Assembly (NCBI GenBank): GCA_019454045.1
Contig: SKCR01018446.1
Location: 372,001-436,000, forward strand
Direction: 5' to 3'
DNA from: Zanthoxylum bungeanum
Lineage: Eukaryota; Streptophyta; Magnoliopsida; Sapindales; Rutaceae
Length of the DNA stretch: 64,000 bases
The translations under genes and the position numbers were made by a program. Positions 10,850 through 21,270 of this stretch are shown here, piece after piece. Position 1 is the first letter of the stretch, and the number at the start of each line of letters is the position of its first letter. The notes under the pieces are model-generated. The model was not told where the DNA came from. It saw only the letters and a program-made list of their open reading frames with translations, and did not search any database.

Positions 10850-12249
10850 CATACAATTTATATGGCTAACAACATAGTATACATAACCATTGTAATACTC
10901 AAAAGATCGTTGTCTAATCATAAGCTTATGTATTCTTGTAACGAACATAATCTTTTATATTAACCAATACATTCACTGTCACAGCCAAAAGTGACAAATA
11001 ATCTTTCATGCTCTTATGATGTTGATAGTCTGAAATCTGTCAACCTTTGTCATTATTCAAAATAGAAAACGTAAAATGATCTCTTTCAAAAACCATTTCG
11101 AAAATACATTTGAAAAACTCTTTTATTGTAAACAAAATCAGTTTCAAAATCCATCATCGTAAATCCATATCGAGCATCCAGCATAACTCACTGGACGAAA
11201 CATAAACAAGCGCCCAATGCCCGAATCGCGCGTACAGATCGGACAATGAACGAATCGATCCCCTATCGACAGAAGGTCGGGTCTGCCCACTGCAGTTGGG
11301 CAAACCCCTATATGAGCATCATAGAGGGTCAAAAACATAAAATCATCAAGCACCGTGACAGAAACATATCATATCAAAAATAATGCTGAAATGCATCAGA
11401 TCAAAATGTAATTCTTTTGAAATCATTTCCCCCCCAAAACATAAATATGTATAAATCAAAAATAAATCTTTGATGCAAAGTTTTCAAAATACATACCGAT
11501 CGTCCACTGCTCAATCGCGCGCATAGACTGGACAGTGTACGGACCATGTCGACATGGTAGTGGGCCAGCCATTTTCTGATGGTCTGGACCCCATAACGAG
11601 CGCCTCAGGGGCCAATCCGGAACGAAACATATACGAGCACCACGGAGGGTTAAACATAAATCATCAAGCACTGTGGCGGAAATAGATTTTCGAGCGTCTC
11701 GGTGGAAACAAGTTTTACAGTTTAAAAACATCAAAATCATTTTCGAGCACCGAGACGGAAACATATCTATAAATCTAAAAACATGAAAACGTTAATCAAA
11801 CATCGAGGCGTAAACACTTTCTTTATCCTTTATAATCAAAATCAAAACCTTTGAAAACCTTTTTTTTTCAAAACTCTTTTATGCCAAAAATCAAATACCA
11901 AGTTTTCAAAACATGGTTCAAAATATCAGTTCACAATTCAGACTATCAACATCATAGAATCTCTCATACCTCAAAACACCTCAAATTCACATTACTTACC
12001 TATACATATATCTATATGAACAACATACTTTTAACTTAATGTACCTATACACATACATATATTAATATCATACAAATGTTTATCGATAATCCAAATCATC
12101 AATATCAATCAAAATCATAGCACACCATACCATATAATATTAATCAAATCAAATAACAAACATATGACTTATATGCTCTATACGTAACAGAAAACTTACT
12201 CAGACGATCGGATACCCTGTAGCAGCAGTCACCGACACCCTAACCCTTT
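10850..12249 (-). other. Gypsy leader or internal remnant, minus strand
   Basis: Lies between a primer site at 12250-12261 and an LTR start at 10849. It has no gag or pol coding signal. Two similar blocks recur on the minus strand (a GGTGCTTGATGATTT motif followed by CTCGTATATG or CTCATATAGG and a CGCGCGATT..GGGC segment), near 11640 and 11340, so part of it may be an internal duplication or LTR-like DNA. The short ORFs in it look accidental. Confidence 0.4.
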
Positions 12250-12261
12250 GCTCTGATACCA
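12250..12261 (-). promoter_or_regulatory. Primer binding site, minus-strand gypsy element
   Basis: The minus strand reads TGGTATCAGAGC, a perfect 12-base match to the plant initiator Met tRNA end. It sits a few bases after an LTR end GGGGTGTTAA. Confidence 0.85.
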
Positions 12262-13040
12262 CGACTTTAACACCCCGCCAGATGCAGGATGCTACCGGCA
12301 GAAAACAGGATTGACGCACCTCCATAAGCCTCTAAATTTACGAAAATCTGGCATGATGTATCCTAAAACCGGAAAACCTGGATCGCAGTGTCCAACCTCA
12401 AAGGCAATCCAAAAATACTCCAAACAAATAAAGGGACCTCAGGTCCACACAAATCTCATCAAAATCATATCCTAAGGGCTCCATCCACACTATCTATCAA
12501 CACTCAAGGGCTCTGTGCCCACTATATCATAAACAATCAAAACTTTAAGTTATTAATACAAACCACGTGCTCAACACGATAAATAAAACAATAAATCAGA
12601 TATCCTAATCTTCTAAAACTTTTCCCATGATACTTGCGAGGGTGACTGAAACATGGGTGATCCGCGTCTTGATCATGACTTTCAAAGCTGAAGTGGTTGA
12701 CCAATCTGGAAGTCAACCCGATGTCAGTCAGAAAGCTTATATGTATATTTCCTCGAACATTCAAAACCCCAAATCATACACAACTTAAAAAAAACACACT
12801 TTATGCAAACTTCAAATTACTCTACATAACAAAATATATATATCATCATATATAGTCAAAATGAATTATTAGAATCATTTCGTCAAAAAAACTTTTAAAA
12901 TCACATAAACAAAGTTTCCAAAATATCAAACTATGAAAAAATATATCGCAAGTAGTAAAAACAGAGTATCTATTTGGCCTCGTGTCTTTTCTTCATAAAA
13001 TTTATAAGTCGAGTATTTATCAAAATAACTTTCAAAAAAC
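12262..13040 (-). repeat. Gypsy LTR, minus strand, segment 1 (3' end)
   Basis: The terminal 80 bp resemble the end of the solo LTR at 17590-17667 in inverted orientation, sharing GCCGGTAGCATCCTG and GAGGCTTA. The LTR is interrupted at 13040 by the solo LTR and continues at 17668-18038, 25906-26940 and 26995-27480. Confidence 0.7.
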
Positions 13041-14667
13041 TGTAACATCCCAGATTTTCGGGACTGTTCTAGAAGATTCCCGGACTGATGTTATAGTCTC
13101 GGAGCATGATGATAATGGAGAATAAGAGTTCAACCGATGTTATATGGGTTGGAACAATAGATTATGAATTTTTATCGCGTCGAAAAACGCGTGGGATCAA
13201 AGGTTAGTTACGCGATTGTTGTAAAACACGTAAAGTTTACAGTTTTGGTCACATAATTAGAAAAAGAACTTCGACTGAGTTGATTCTTGTACCAACGGAC
13301 TCGTTTTTCCGAGGCGGACAACTTTCGTGTTGAACACATTTCGAGAATCGTTCCAGAAGGGCTTCAAAATTAGTGATTTCCGAAAATACCCTTCATAGTG
13401 GGGGCATTTTAGTAATTTTCTGGATTTATGATATTTTGTTATTATTATTATTATTATTTGAAAGCATTTACAAAAAAAAAAAAAAAAAAAAGAAGAAAAC
13501 GAAACAGAAAGAAAAAAGAGAGAAAAAGATGGGGAAATCACATCCAGGAGAGAGAAAGAGAGATCGGCTCGTTGGTGGCCCTCCGGTGGCCGGCGGCGGC
13601 GCGCGACGGTGCTATAGTGATCGTCTGGTCACGGCACCATAGTGATCGTCTGGCCACGGCGCATCTCGTGGTGGCCGGCGATCGTGCAGACGATGGCAAA
13701 CGGCGGCGCAGAGAGGGAGAATCAGTCGCGGCAACGGGTTTCCCGATCCCAGCTCGTCGGTTCGTTTCACTGCCCGAGCCACCTACCAAATCGAAGCCCT
13801 CGACGAGTACTACGAGTATGCGAAGTTGATTTCGCCGAACAGCGGCCGGTTACACTCGAAACGAGGAAGAAATTCGCGCATGAATAGTAACCCGACGTGA
13901 ACAGTAACTCTGATCGGAATTCCGATGACACCAGAGCTTTCGCATGGCCAATGGGAGTCCGAATATGGCCTCAGAATTTCGATACGACTCTCCGTTTAGA
14001 ATTTGTTTTTTTAAAGTTTACAGTTTTATATTCGGATGTTTCCAGTAGTTCTGTAGTTTAGCGAATTAGCATGAAATGAATTGAATGTGTTTTATTATGT
14101 TAAAACGATTAATGTGGTAGAATCTGGGAAGAAACGGATTAGATTTGATCAATCCGCTAGAATTAGCGAGTTTCCGGTAAAATGGAGTTTCTCGCGCGAC
14201 TGAGCGTAGATGACCGTAATCATGGTTAAGATATAAATATGGCATTACAAGGGTAATTAAGTGATTCTGGATTAGTTCGGAGGGTTCGAGACCCTTCCGT
14301 AGCATTTGCGGAAACTTTTCCGCAAGATTTGCCGCAAACGCATAATATGAGAATATGAGCTATCTAGTTAGTTCAGAATAGTATAGAAAGACATGTTAGA
14401 GTAATGAAGCATAAACCGTAGAGTCGGTGAGGATTCGTGTATTCCGGGAAAGTCCGAAAGTTTATATAGATGAGTAGAAAGTTCCGCAAATAGCGGTTTT
14501 GACATATGTTGTGATTTGTTTTGACAGATCGGGTCCAGGTTCGGAGTGTCCTCGAAACCAGGTAAGTAACTCATGCTGTGAGCACTTGATAGATTTAACA
14601 ATGTTCGAAATTAGTAATATAATAAAGTTGTATATAGTTATATGCATGAAACATAAATATATTTATA

Positions 14668-14994
14668 TCTATATATAAAGGAGAATGGTGTTGGAGGAAA
14701 GAGAGTGTATCCAACGCTCTCTTTATTGGCTTAATTGACGGCCCAGATCATTTCATGGTAATGAAAGAGAGTGAATTGATGATGGAAATGGTCAAAAATT
14801 TCAAAATTTCAAATTAAAAAATGAAAGTTAAAATAAAATCATTTAATAACAATAAAATCATTTAATATGTAACACCGTGCCGTAGGCACGGGAAAATACT
14901 TGTACACCGTGTCGTATGCACGGCCAAATACTGTAACACCGTGCCGTAGGACGAACAAATACTGTAACACCGTGCCGTAGGCAGGCAAAAACTA
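14668..14994 (+). mobile_element. Helitron-like non-autonomous insert with multiplied 3' hairpins
   Basis: Begins TCTATATATAAAGG after an A, as plant Helitron 5' ends do, and carries four near-identical 3' hairpin units. It has no coding capacity. The exact 3' end is unclear because a clean CTRR terminus is not visible. An alternative is a local repeat native to this LTR. Confidence 0.45.
14875..14985 (+). repeat. Four tandem hairpin units, period 31-32 bp
   Basis: Units start at 14875, 14907, 14939 and 14970. The first is CCGTGCC-GTA-GGCACGG, a perfect 7-bp stem. The second has paired-position changes (GTC/TGC), and the third and fourth have decayed right arms. Each is followed by A-rich sequence and, in units 1-3, TGTA. 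Confidence 0.85.
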
Positions 14995-16082
14995 TATATA
15001 TATATATATATATAAAGATGAATGTAGAAGAAATAAGCAGATGTATGAGCAAAAGATAAGTATGATCTTATAAAAGTAAAGAGATACCTACGTAGGTATA
15101 AACCAGTATATATATATATACATAGATAGAGCATACGAATAAAGTAAGGTTTATGAATATAATATTTTGAGACTTGGGTTTGGGGGTTGTAGAAACTACA
15201 CCATAGGGAATGAGATTAAAGTTTAAAGAATAACGATTTGTAAGAAAGTAACTGTATGTGAGTAATATACTTTGTTATATAATAGAGAAAAGAGACGTAA
15301 GGATTATGAAAAGCATGTTTATGTAAGTAAAAAAATAAATAGTTTATAGATACTATAAGCCTAGAGATCAATTATATGATTTGAAAGAATATAAGATATT
15401 ATATGTGTGTAATTAGAATTGCATATGAAAATAAATATATGTATATGATTTAGAATTCTGGTTTTATGTGTGTGAATATCTATACTTTGAGGATCTAATA
15501 CGATAGAGAAGTTGCAGAATATGTAAATTGAGTGTATGTGCATAAAGTGACGTAGTATCCGAGTTTTGAACGTGTACACAAATATAAGTATGGAATTAGT
15601 AAGATAATATTAGAAGTATGTACATCGTTGGTAATATGAATGTAAGATAAATTTAATATGTTTTAGTTTGAGTAAGCATTCTGTTGATATCCTGAGCATA
15701 CAGTTTATAAGATCATTATAAACGGAAGCATGGCTAGAGTAGAAAGAAGCATGAGAAATGCATATGCATGTGTATGTGTTAAGATTTTCAGAGATTGAGT
15801 TACAGTTAACAATGTTTTCGAAATTTAAAGTGTTTTAAAGAAAAGTTGTATATGCTTTTGAAAGAAAAGAATTTAGAAAAGTTTCTTACAGTTTTGAGAT
15901 TTGATTTATGTTTTAAAAAGTTTATCAGCAGTTTTTACGTGATTTTTGGGGCATGAGGTAAAACCTCACCCCAGTATGTAACTTGAGATACAATTGGAAT
16001 TGACGGATACAGAGAACATGTGCATATGTAGGCCAGGATGGCTGCTTAGGATCGTGTACCTGGTCCCTAGTGGTGGCTACAC

Positions 16083-16250
16083 TGCCAGTTGAGTTTTTGT
16101 CCTGGGTGTAGAGCTCGACGTTGCCAGTTGAGTTGTTGTCCTGGACGTAGGGCACCACCAGCCTCAGAGATGCTGCCAGTTGAGTTGTTGTCCTAGGCAT
16201 CTAGTACTATCAGATTTCAGCGATGCTGCCAGTTGAGTTGTTGTCCTGGG
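16083..16250 (+). repeat. LTR sub-repeats, TGCCAGTTGAGTT motif
   Basis: Four copies of TGCCAGTTGAGTTGTTGTCC (one with T for G) start at 16083, 16122, 16174 and 16227. Diverged repeats of this kind are common in long gypsy LTRs. The 91-codon minus-strand ORF over them is a by-product. Confidence 0.85.
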
Positions 16251-17032
16251 CATCAAGTATTTTCAGTATACAGTTTTCAGAAATAAGTTTTTTTTTTATA
16301 AATAGTTTTTTTTTTTAAATTTTCAGATCTCCAGTATAAAGTTTTCAGATTTTCTGTATCCAGATTTCAGAACTCAATTTTTAGTAAACAGTTTTCAGAG
16401 AACAGGTGTTTGAGACAGTTTTCAGAAACTAGAGATTTAAAGGATGTTTTCAGCAAGTCTAGTTTTATAAAGAGACTTTCAGAAAGAGTTTCAAAAAACA
16501 GTTTTCAGGAAACAGTCTTCTAGAAAAGGTTTTCAAGAAGTATCTTCTAAATTATATTACATATTAAAGTTTGATGATAGTTCACAAATTATGCATATAA
16601 ATCATACATGTTAGTTATCATTTGAAAGCATATAGTTGACATTAATACATGTGACATGTCTGTATCAGTATGCATAGATGGTTAACTTTGTGTATAGCAT
16701 GTTCATATAGAAATAATATTTTGAAAAGTACGAGTCCATAGTAGCATGATCTTATTTAAATGTATCAATGATAAAGGTAGTAGTTTTATGCTTACCTAGA
16801 AAGAACATATTGTAAGAATGCCAGATAATGATGAAATGGTAACATATACATGATCAGTGATAGTGGGTTAAATGATTAACAGGAATAATATTTTATTTGT
16901 CTGATCTGTTGATATTTCAAGATAGCGTAAGAGAGAAAATTATAGCAAATACCTGAACCAGATTAGTAACGAGTATAGAAAGTAAGCAGAATTCAGTGTA
17001 GTGTATCAATAGCATGATGGAGCTTAATATGT

Positions 17033-17064
<32 letters not shown>

Positions 17065-17667
17065 TGTTTGAAAGTGTAAATAACAAACATAAATTTTGCA
17101 GGTTGTGATCAGTTAAAGGTACAGTAACAAAATGACAGGTTTGTGAAATGAATAAGAAATAGACAATTAATTCAAACATTTTAAGCACTTGCATGATTAC
17201 TTACTGAGTCATCATGACTCACACCACAACAGTTTATAGTTTTGCAGGTCAGTAGCGGTTATGTCGGGCCGTAGGATTTTGGTGAAGACTTTGAAGACAG
17301 TGGATCGCCTCAATTGCAGTCAATGGAGTCTTTGAGTCCTGGGTTGAGTTATGGGTCCTCACGACCTTTGTATATGTTCTTGTATTGGTATCTCATATGT
17401 AAAAGTTGTAATAGCTTAGTTTTATTTTTGAGTTCTGGCCGGAGGCCAAGTATTTACACTTTGATCATTGAGTTCAGGCCTGAGGCCTAGTTAATGTTTG
17501 CATATATGTTGAGTTGTATAAGCAGGTTGTCTCATGGTGCTGGCTATAAGCCAGGTTGCATGATGTTCTGCATATATCATGCTGAAATTTCGCTAGAATC
17601 AGAGGCTTACGGAGATGGGTTCTCCCGTCTCCTGCCGGTAGCATCCTGGCCTAGGCGGGATGTTACA

Positions 17668-18038
17668 AAAACATAGTTCACATCTTTTCCATAGAGGTCA
17701 TAATCAACCTAACTCGTAACATAGCCTACTTAAACTACGTAACATGAACCATAAACTTATGACTTACAACCTAACTTGTAAATGCACACATGTATTGGAA
17801 TCACAATATAAAGTATATACGCAAATTGAACATAACAGATATGTGAATTGCAACTGTACACTATACATGTACAACCCATGCTCTGAAAACAAACTTAAGC
17901 CCTCATGTAAACATAATCATGAATCCTTTACTTAAGATAAACATAAGCATCCCATTTAGTTTAGTTTGAGTTCAAAACGTATGTATAATTTCCCTTGAAA
18001 TTTAATTATTCATCATGCATAATTTAGTTATTCATTTT
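17668..18038 (-). repeat. Gypsy LTR, minus strand, segment 2
   Basis: AT-rich DNA between the target duplication of the solo LTR (17668-17672) and element A (target duplication ATTTT at 18034-18038). No ORF of note. It is assigned to the interrupted LTR by position. Confidence 0.5.
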
Positions 18039-19045
18039 TGACATGATCCAAGGGACAACATTTGACATGAATGCAGTTACCCAAGGAACATTAGAGCCTT
18101 TGCAATTGCCAACGGGTCCAATCACACGCCAAATAGCTAAGAAGATCACAGACGCAATAGCGGGGCCAGAGTTTGCATATAATAGATGCATTCATCCTTC
18201 TAGTTTTTACTTGACTTATGAGATTGATTATGATTCTAATTCTTTAACTCACATGGATTTATTATCTTTGATTGTTATTAAGCTTGGGAGTATGAATGAT
18301 AAGGGAAGAGTTGGTGAGAATAATAGGTTTCCAACGCATTGTGTTTGACCCCGGCAATTGTGTGTGGCTTTATATGCAAGAGGAAAAGATCCAAGCTACA
18401 ATCGAGAGGAGATGGACCTTTTCAAGTCTTGGAAAGGGTCAATGACAATGCATATAAACTGGATTTGCAAGGTAAGTACAACGTATATGCCACTTTTAAT
18501 GTTTCTAACTTAACTCATTTTGATGCCGGTTCAGATTCGAGGTCGAATCCTTTTCAACAAGGAGGGAATGACATGAGTCCAACCACACCAGAGACATTAC
18601 ATGATGCATCTAACAACTTGGAGGAACCCATGCAGTTGCCAACAAGTCCAATCACACGCCAAAGAGCAAAGAAGATCAGAGAGGCCTTTGCGGGACTAGC
18701 TCAGAGCTATATGACCAGTTGCAGCGACCAACGTAATATAAAACATTTTGAAAGAGAGAAAATATTGAGCTTTCCATGGCTATGGTCGAACCCTTGTTGA
18801 GGGAGGGATTCCCCTTTTCAAGATCAAATTGATTTATCTAAGCTTGGCAACTTAGTGGCGTCTCAATTGCTAGCAAAATACAATCTGAATTCATGCTTGT
18901 GGTTATCATGGACGTGAGTTTCATGGTGGTTAGGGGCTGATCTTGGTTAGGTTTTGTTCCTACAAAATCAGTATTCAAAGTTCTTGGGGTTTTGAGAAAG
19001 ATGCTTGGGGTTTGCTTGGTTTCCAACGCAAGTGAGTTCTTGTCA
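18039..19045 (+). repeat. Element A 5' LTR, 1,007 bp, carrying pol fragment
   Basis: The left 530 bases are pol-derived. At 18559-18568 an inner purine tract AAGGAGGGAA precedes TGACATGAG, the start of the short-type LTR. Relative to solo LTR C it lacks about 498 bp between two AACCAA words. The same loss is in the 3' LTR, so it predates insertion. Confidence 0.92.
18043..18800 (+). pseudogene. Gypsy integrase C-terminal fragment inside the LTR
   Basis: Two overlapping frames resemble the end of a plant Ty3/gypsy polyprotein. The first has a pol-tail motif (GPITRQIAKKI) fused directly to the integrase segment EFAYNRCIHPSSF...MDLLSL. The second has SKLQSRGDGPFQVLERVNDNAYKLDL, YATFNVSNLTHFD, SRSNPFQQGGND and a second pol tail GPITRQRAKKIREAF. 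Pol tail, integrase and pol tail again is not a normal pol order and indicates an ancestral rearrangement. A 17-bp loss relative to copy C and a 5-base loss near 18308 break the frame. No chromodomain is visible. Confidence 0.85.
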
Positions 19046-19047
19046 TT

Positions 19048-19060
19048 TGGTATCATGAGC
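19048..19060 (+). promoter_or_regulatory. Primer binding site of element A
   Basis: TGGTATCATGAGC lies two bases after the LTR end. It matches the initiator Met tRNA type (TGGTATCAGAGC) with one extra base. Confidence 0.8.
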
Positions 19061-20710
19061 TCAGGGTTCCAAGGTCTGATTTTCCTATCTTTATGTGTTG
19101 TTTGATTGTGTTTTCATCTTTGTTCTTTGTTGATTTAGTTTCGGGATCAAGGTTTTACTTCCACCTTGATTCGGCCATTGTAGGATCTTGTTCTTTCTTG
19201 CTGATTCTTGTTGATTTGTGATCAAAATAGCATGAATATCAGTCTGTCTTTGAGTGTTTTTGATTGATCATGAGTATTTCTTTGAGTTAGTTAATCTTTG
19301 GCTACTTAGGTCAAAATTGGGGCTTTTGTTTTCTTTGCTTGAATCAAGTGTTTAGTTGTTAATTATATGTTACTAGGACGTGTTTAACATTGTTATTAAG
19401 TTATTAGTGTCAAAAATAAAAAAAAAAAAGAATCAGATCAGATTCGACCTAGTGAGATTTATTGATATATCTTGTCTTGCTATTCTTGAATACATGCAAT
19501 TAGTGTTGTTTCCATAGGTATTATTCATATCAACTTTGCAAGAAATCAGAATTGACATCATTCATCTTGGTATTTACGTGAGCTTACTTGTTTGCATTCT
19601 TGTGAAGTTAGCACAATCTTGTGAGTTTGAGTGAAAAGAAAGAAAGATTGAGTGCATTATTGATGAATGTGAATGTGTAATTGATGAAACAAATCTGAAT
19701 GCACCAAATTTGGTGATTGGAGTGAGTTGTATCATTGTTATCTTGCTGATTTGTGTTGTTAATGTTGAAGAATCAAGTGAAGCAAGGTTGAGTGCAACAA
19801 ATTTGCACTAAATTCGTGTGTATCCAAGCAAGTATCACTTGCCACCTCTTGAAATATTGTTATTATAAGTGAAGAGGCTATAAATTCATCATTAGCTTGA
19901 CATGGGAACTTGTGTGTAATCATTTATTTTTAAGGTGCTTGAAGAGGCAAGTAGCTACATCACTTAGTTGCTTGCATAAACTATTTACTTGGCTTGTAAT
20001 TTGACTTGGCTGAATTCGAAATTGAGTTAGTTACATTGTAACTAGATCATTTATACTCATTTGCAAGTTGAAAGGTAGATATTACCGCATTGTCGAATTG
20101 ATTATATGAGTTACATTGTCATTTGAGTTGTATTTATATGTATTAAGGATATAACTTGAAAATTACCAAATGTGGTAATCTTGTTATTTGCATTGTATTT
20201 CATTTGCTTTGTATACACTTTGAGTGTGAGAGACAAAATAAAAGAGGAAAAAAAAGAAAAGAAAAGAGTGAGACAAAAATAATAGCGAGTGATCAAAAGA
20301 TTGGCTAAGTGTCACATTGAGTGCTTGCTTGTTTGTTTGCGCATTTAGCTAACTCATCTTTTTTCTTATTTCGTGCACTCTAGCTTAAGTCTATTTGATT
20401 GAGTCTTCGTGATTACTATTCTTATTCGCATTATTCCACCTGCACTATATACATTATTGGTTCCTTGTGTTTCTACTAGCTTGTGGACTACACCTTAGTT
20501 GACCATTCTTGGAATTGAGTTGATTTGTAATTGAATTGAGGAAGAACTCAAGAGTGGTAAAAGGCAGTGATTGTGAGCACAGTATCGGGTAAAAGCTACA
20601 GTGCAAACACGAGTGGAGTGATATCATTCGAGTGTAAACACATGAGATTGTGAGGATTTACATATTTGTTTTTCTTTTTATTATTTCTAAGTTGTTTGTT
20701 TATTGTTGAG
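19061..20710 (+). other. Element A leader
   Basis: 1.65 kb without a long ORF, rich in T/G and A/T with short poly-A and TTG-rich stretches. It is collinear, on the opposite strand, with 38059-39716 of element B, and its first third with 30202-30709 of element D. That shows it is a family-specific leader rather than captured flank. Confidence 0.8.
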
Positions 20711-21270
20711 ATGGCAGGTCCAAGTTTAACCATTGATGATAAGATCGAGGTTTTGGATACTTTCAAAAGTGATATCCAAGATATTATGAGTGATTATAGA
20801 AGATCTAATGAGAAATGGAAAAAGACTTGGAAGGTAACTAAATATGCAGTGAATGAAGAGAGTACTCAACAACTAGCTATTGAAGTTGTGTGTAATGAAG
20901 TGAGAAGCACTTGTGATGTTGAGTGCATAGCGAATGAAAACACTTGTGAGGCCTTGAATGTTGTGAATTGTGTTATAAGTGACACGGTGAGTGAAAATGC
21001 TTGTGAGACCGTGAGCATTGAGGGAGTAAACACTTGTGAGGTAGTGTGCTTTGAGGTTGAAAAACATAGTGAAGCTGAGCAGGTGTGTGTGGAGGTCTTT
21101 GCATGTATGGTTGAGATAGTGGCCATGAGTGATGATGAAGCTGTGAGAGCTGGTGAAAAGAAAGTAGATGTGGTAGTGAAGTTTTTCCATAACATTTTCT
21201 CTATTGTTTATGCTTTTTCATCGCAGGTACAAGTGGTCAAGTATGATTCTTTTATATTTCAATATCATCG

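Larger units (their letters stand above)
13041..17667 (+). mobile_element. Solo LTR, 4.6 kb, long-LTR gypsy (Tekay-like)
   Basis: Starts TGTAACATCCC and ends GGGATGTTACA, giving short inverted ends. It is flanked by a perfect 5-bp duplication AAAAC at 13036-13040 and 17668-17672. No internal coding domain is present, so one LTR remains after LTR-LTR recombination. The lineage call is by LTR style only: TGTAACA ends, great length, internal TGCCAGTTGAGTT repeats. ORFs at 13428-13887 lie in a GC-rich R/U5-like part and are open on both strands, so I do not call them genes. Confidence 0.88.

Noticed and set aside
12250..12261. A tRNA gene suggested by the initiator Met tRNA match
   Set aside because: Only the 12-base primer complement is present, with no cloverleaf around it; the same holds at 8936, 19048, 30189 and 34704.
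13373..13887. Several overlapping ORFs on both strands in GC-rich DNA
   Set aside because: Both strands are open, translations are Arg/Ala/Ser-rich without motifs, and the region is the R/U5-like part of a solo LTR.
15361..15579. Small minus-strand ORFs in the solo LTR around 14.8-15.6 kb
   Set aside because: They are built from TATA/ATAC low-complexity runs and contain no motif.
18727..18745. The 498-bp LTR deletion of element A read as a spliced intron
   Set aside because: No placement within the AACCAA repeat gives GT...AG borders. A microhomology deletion fits better.
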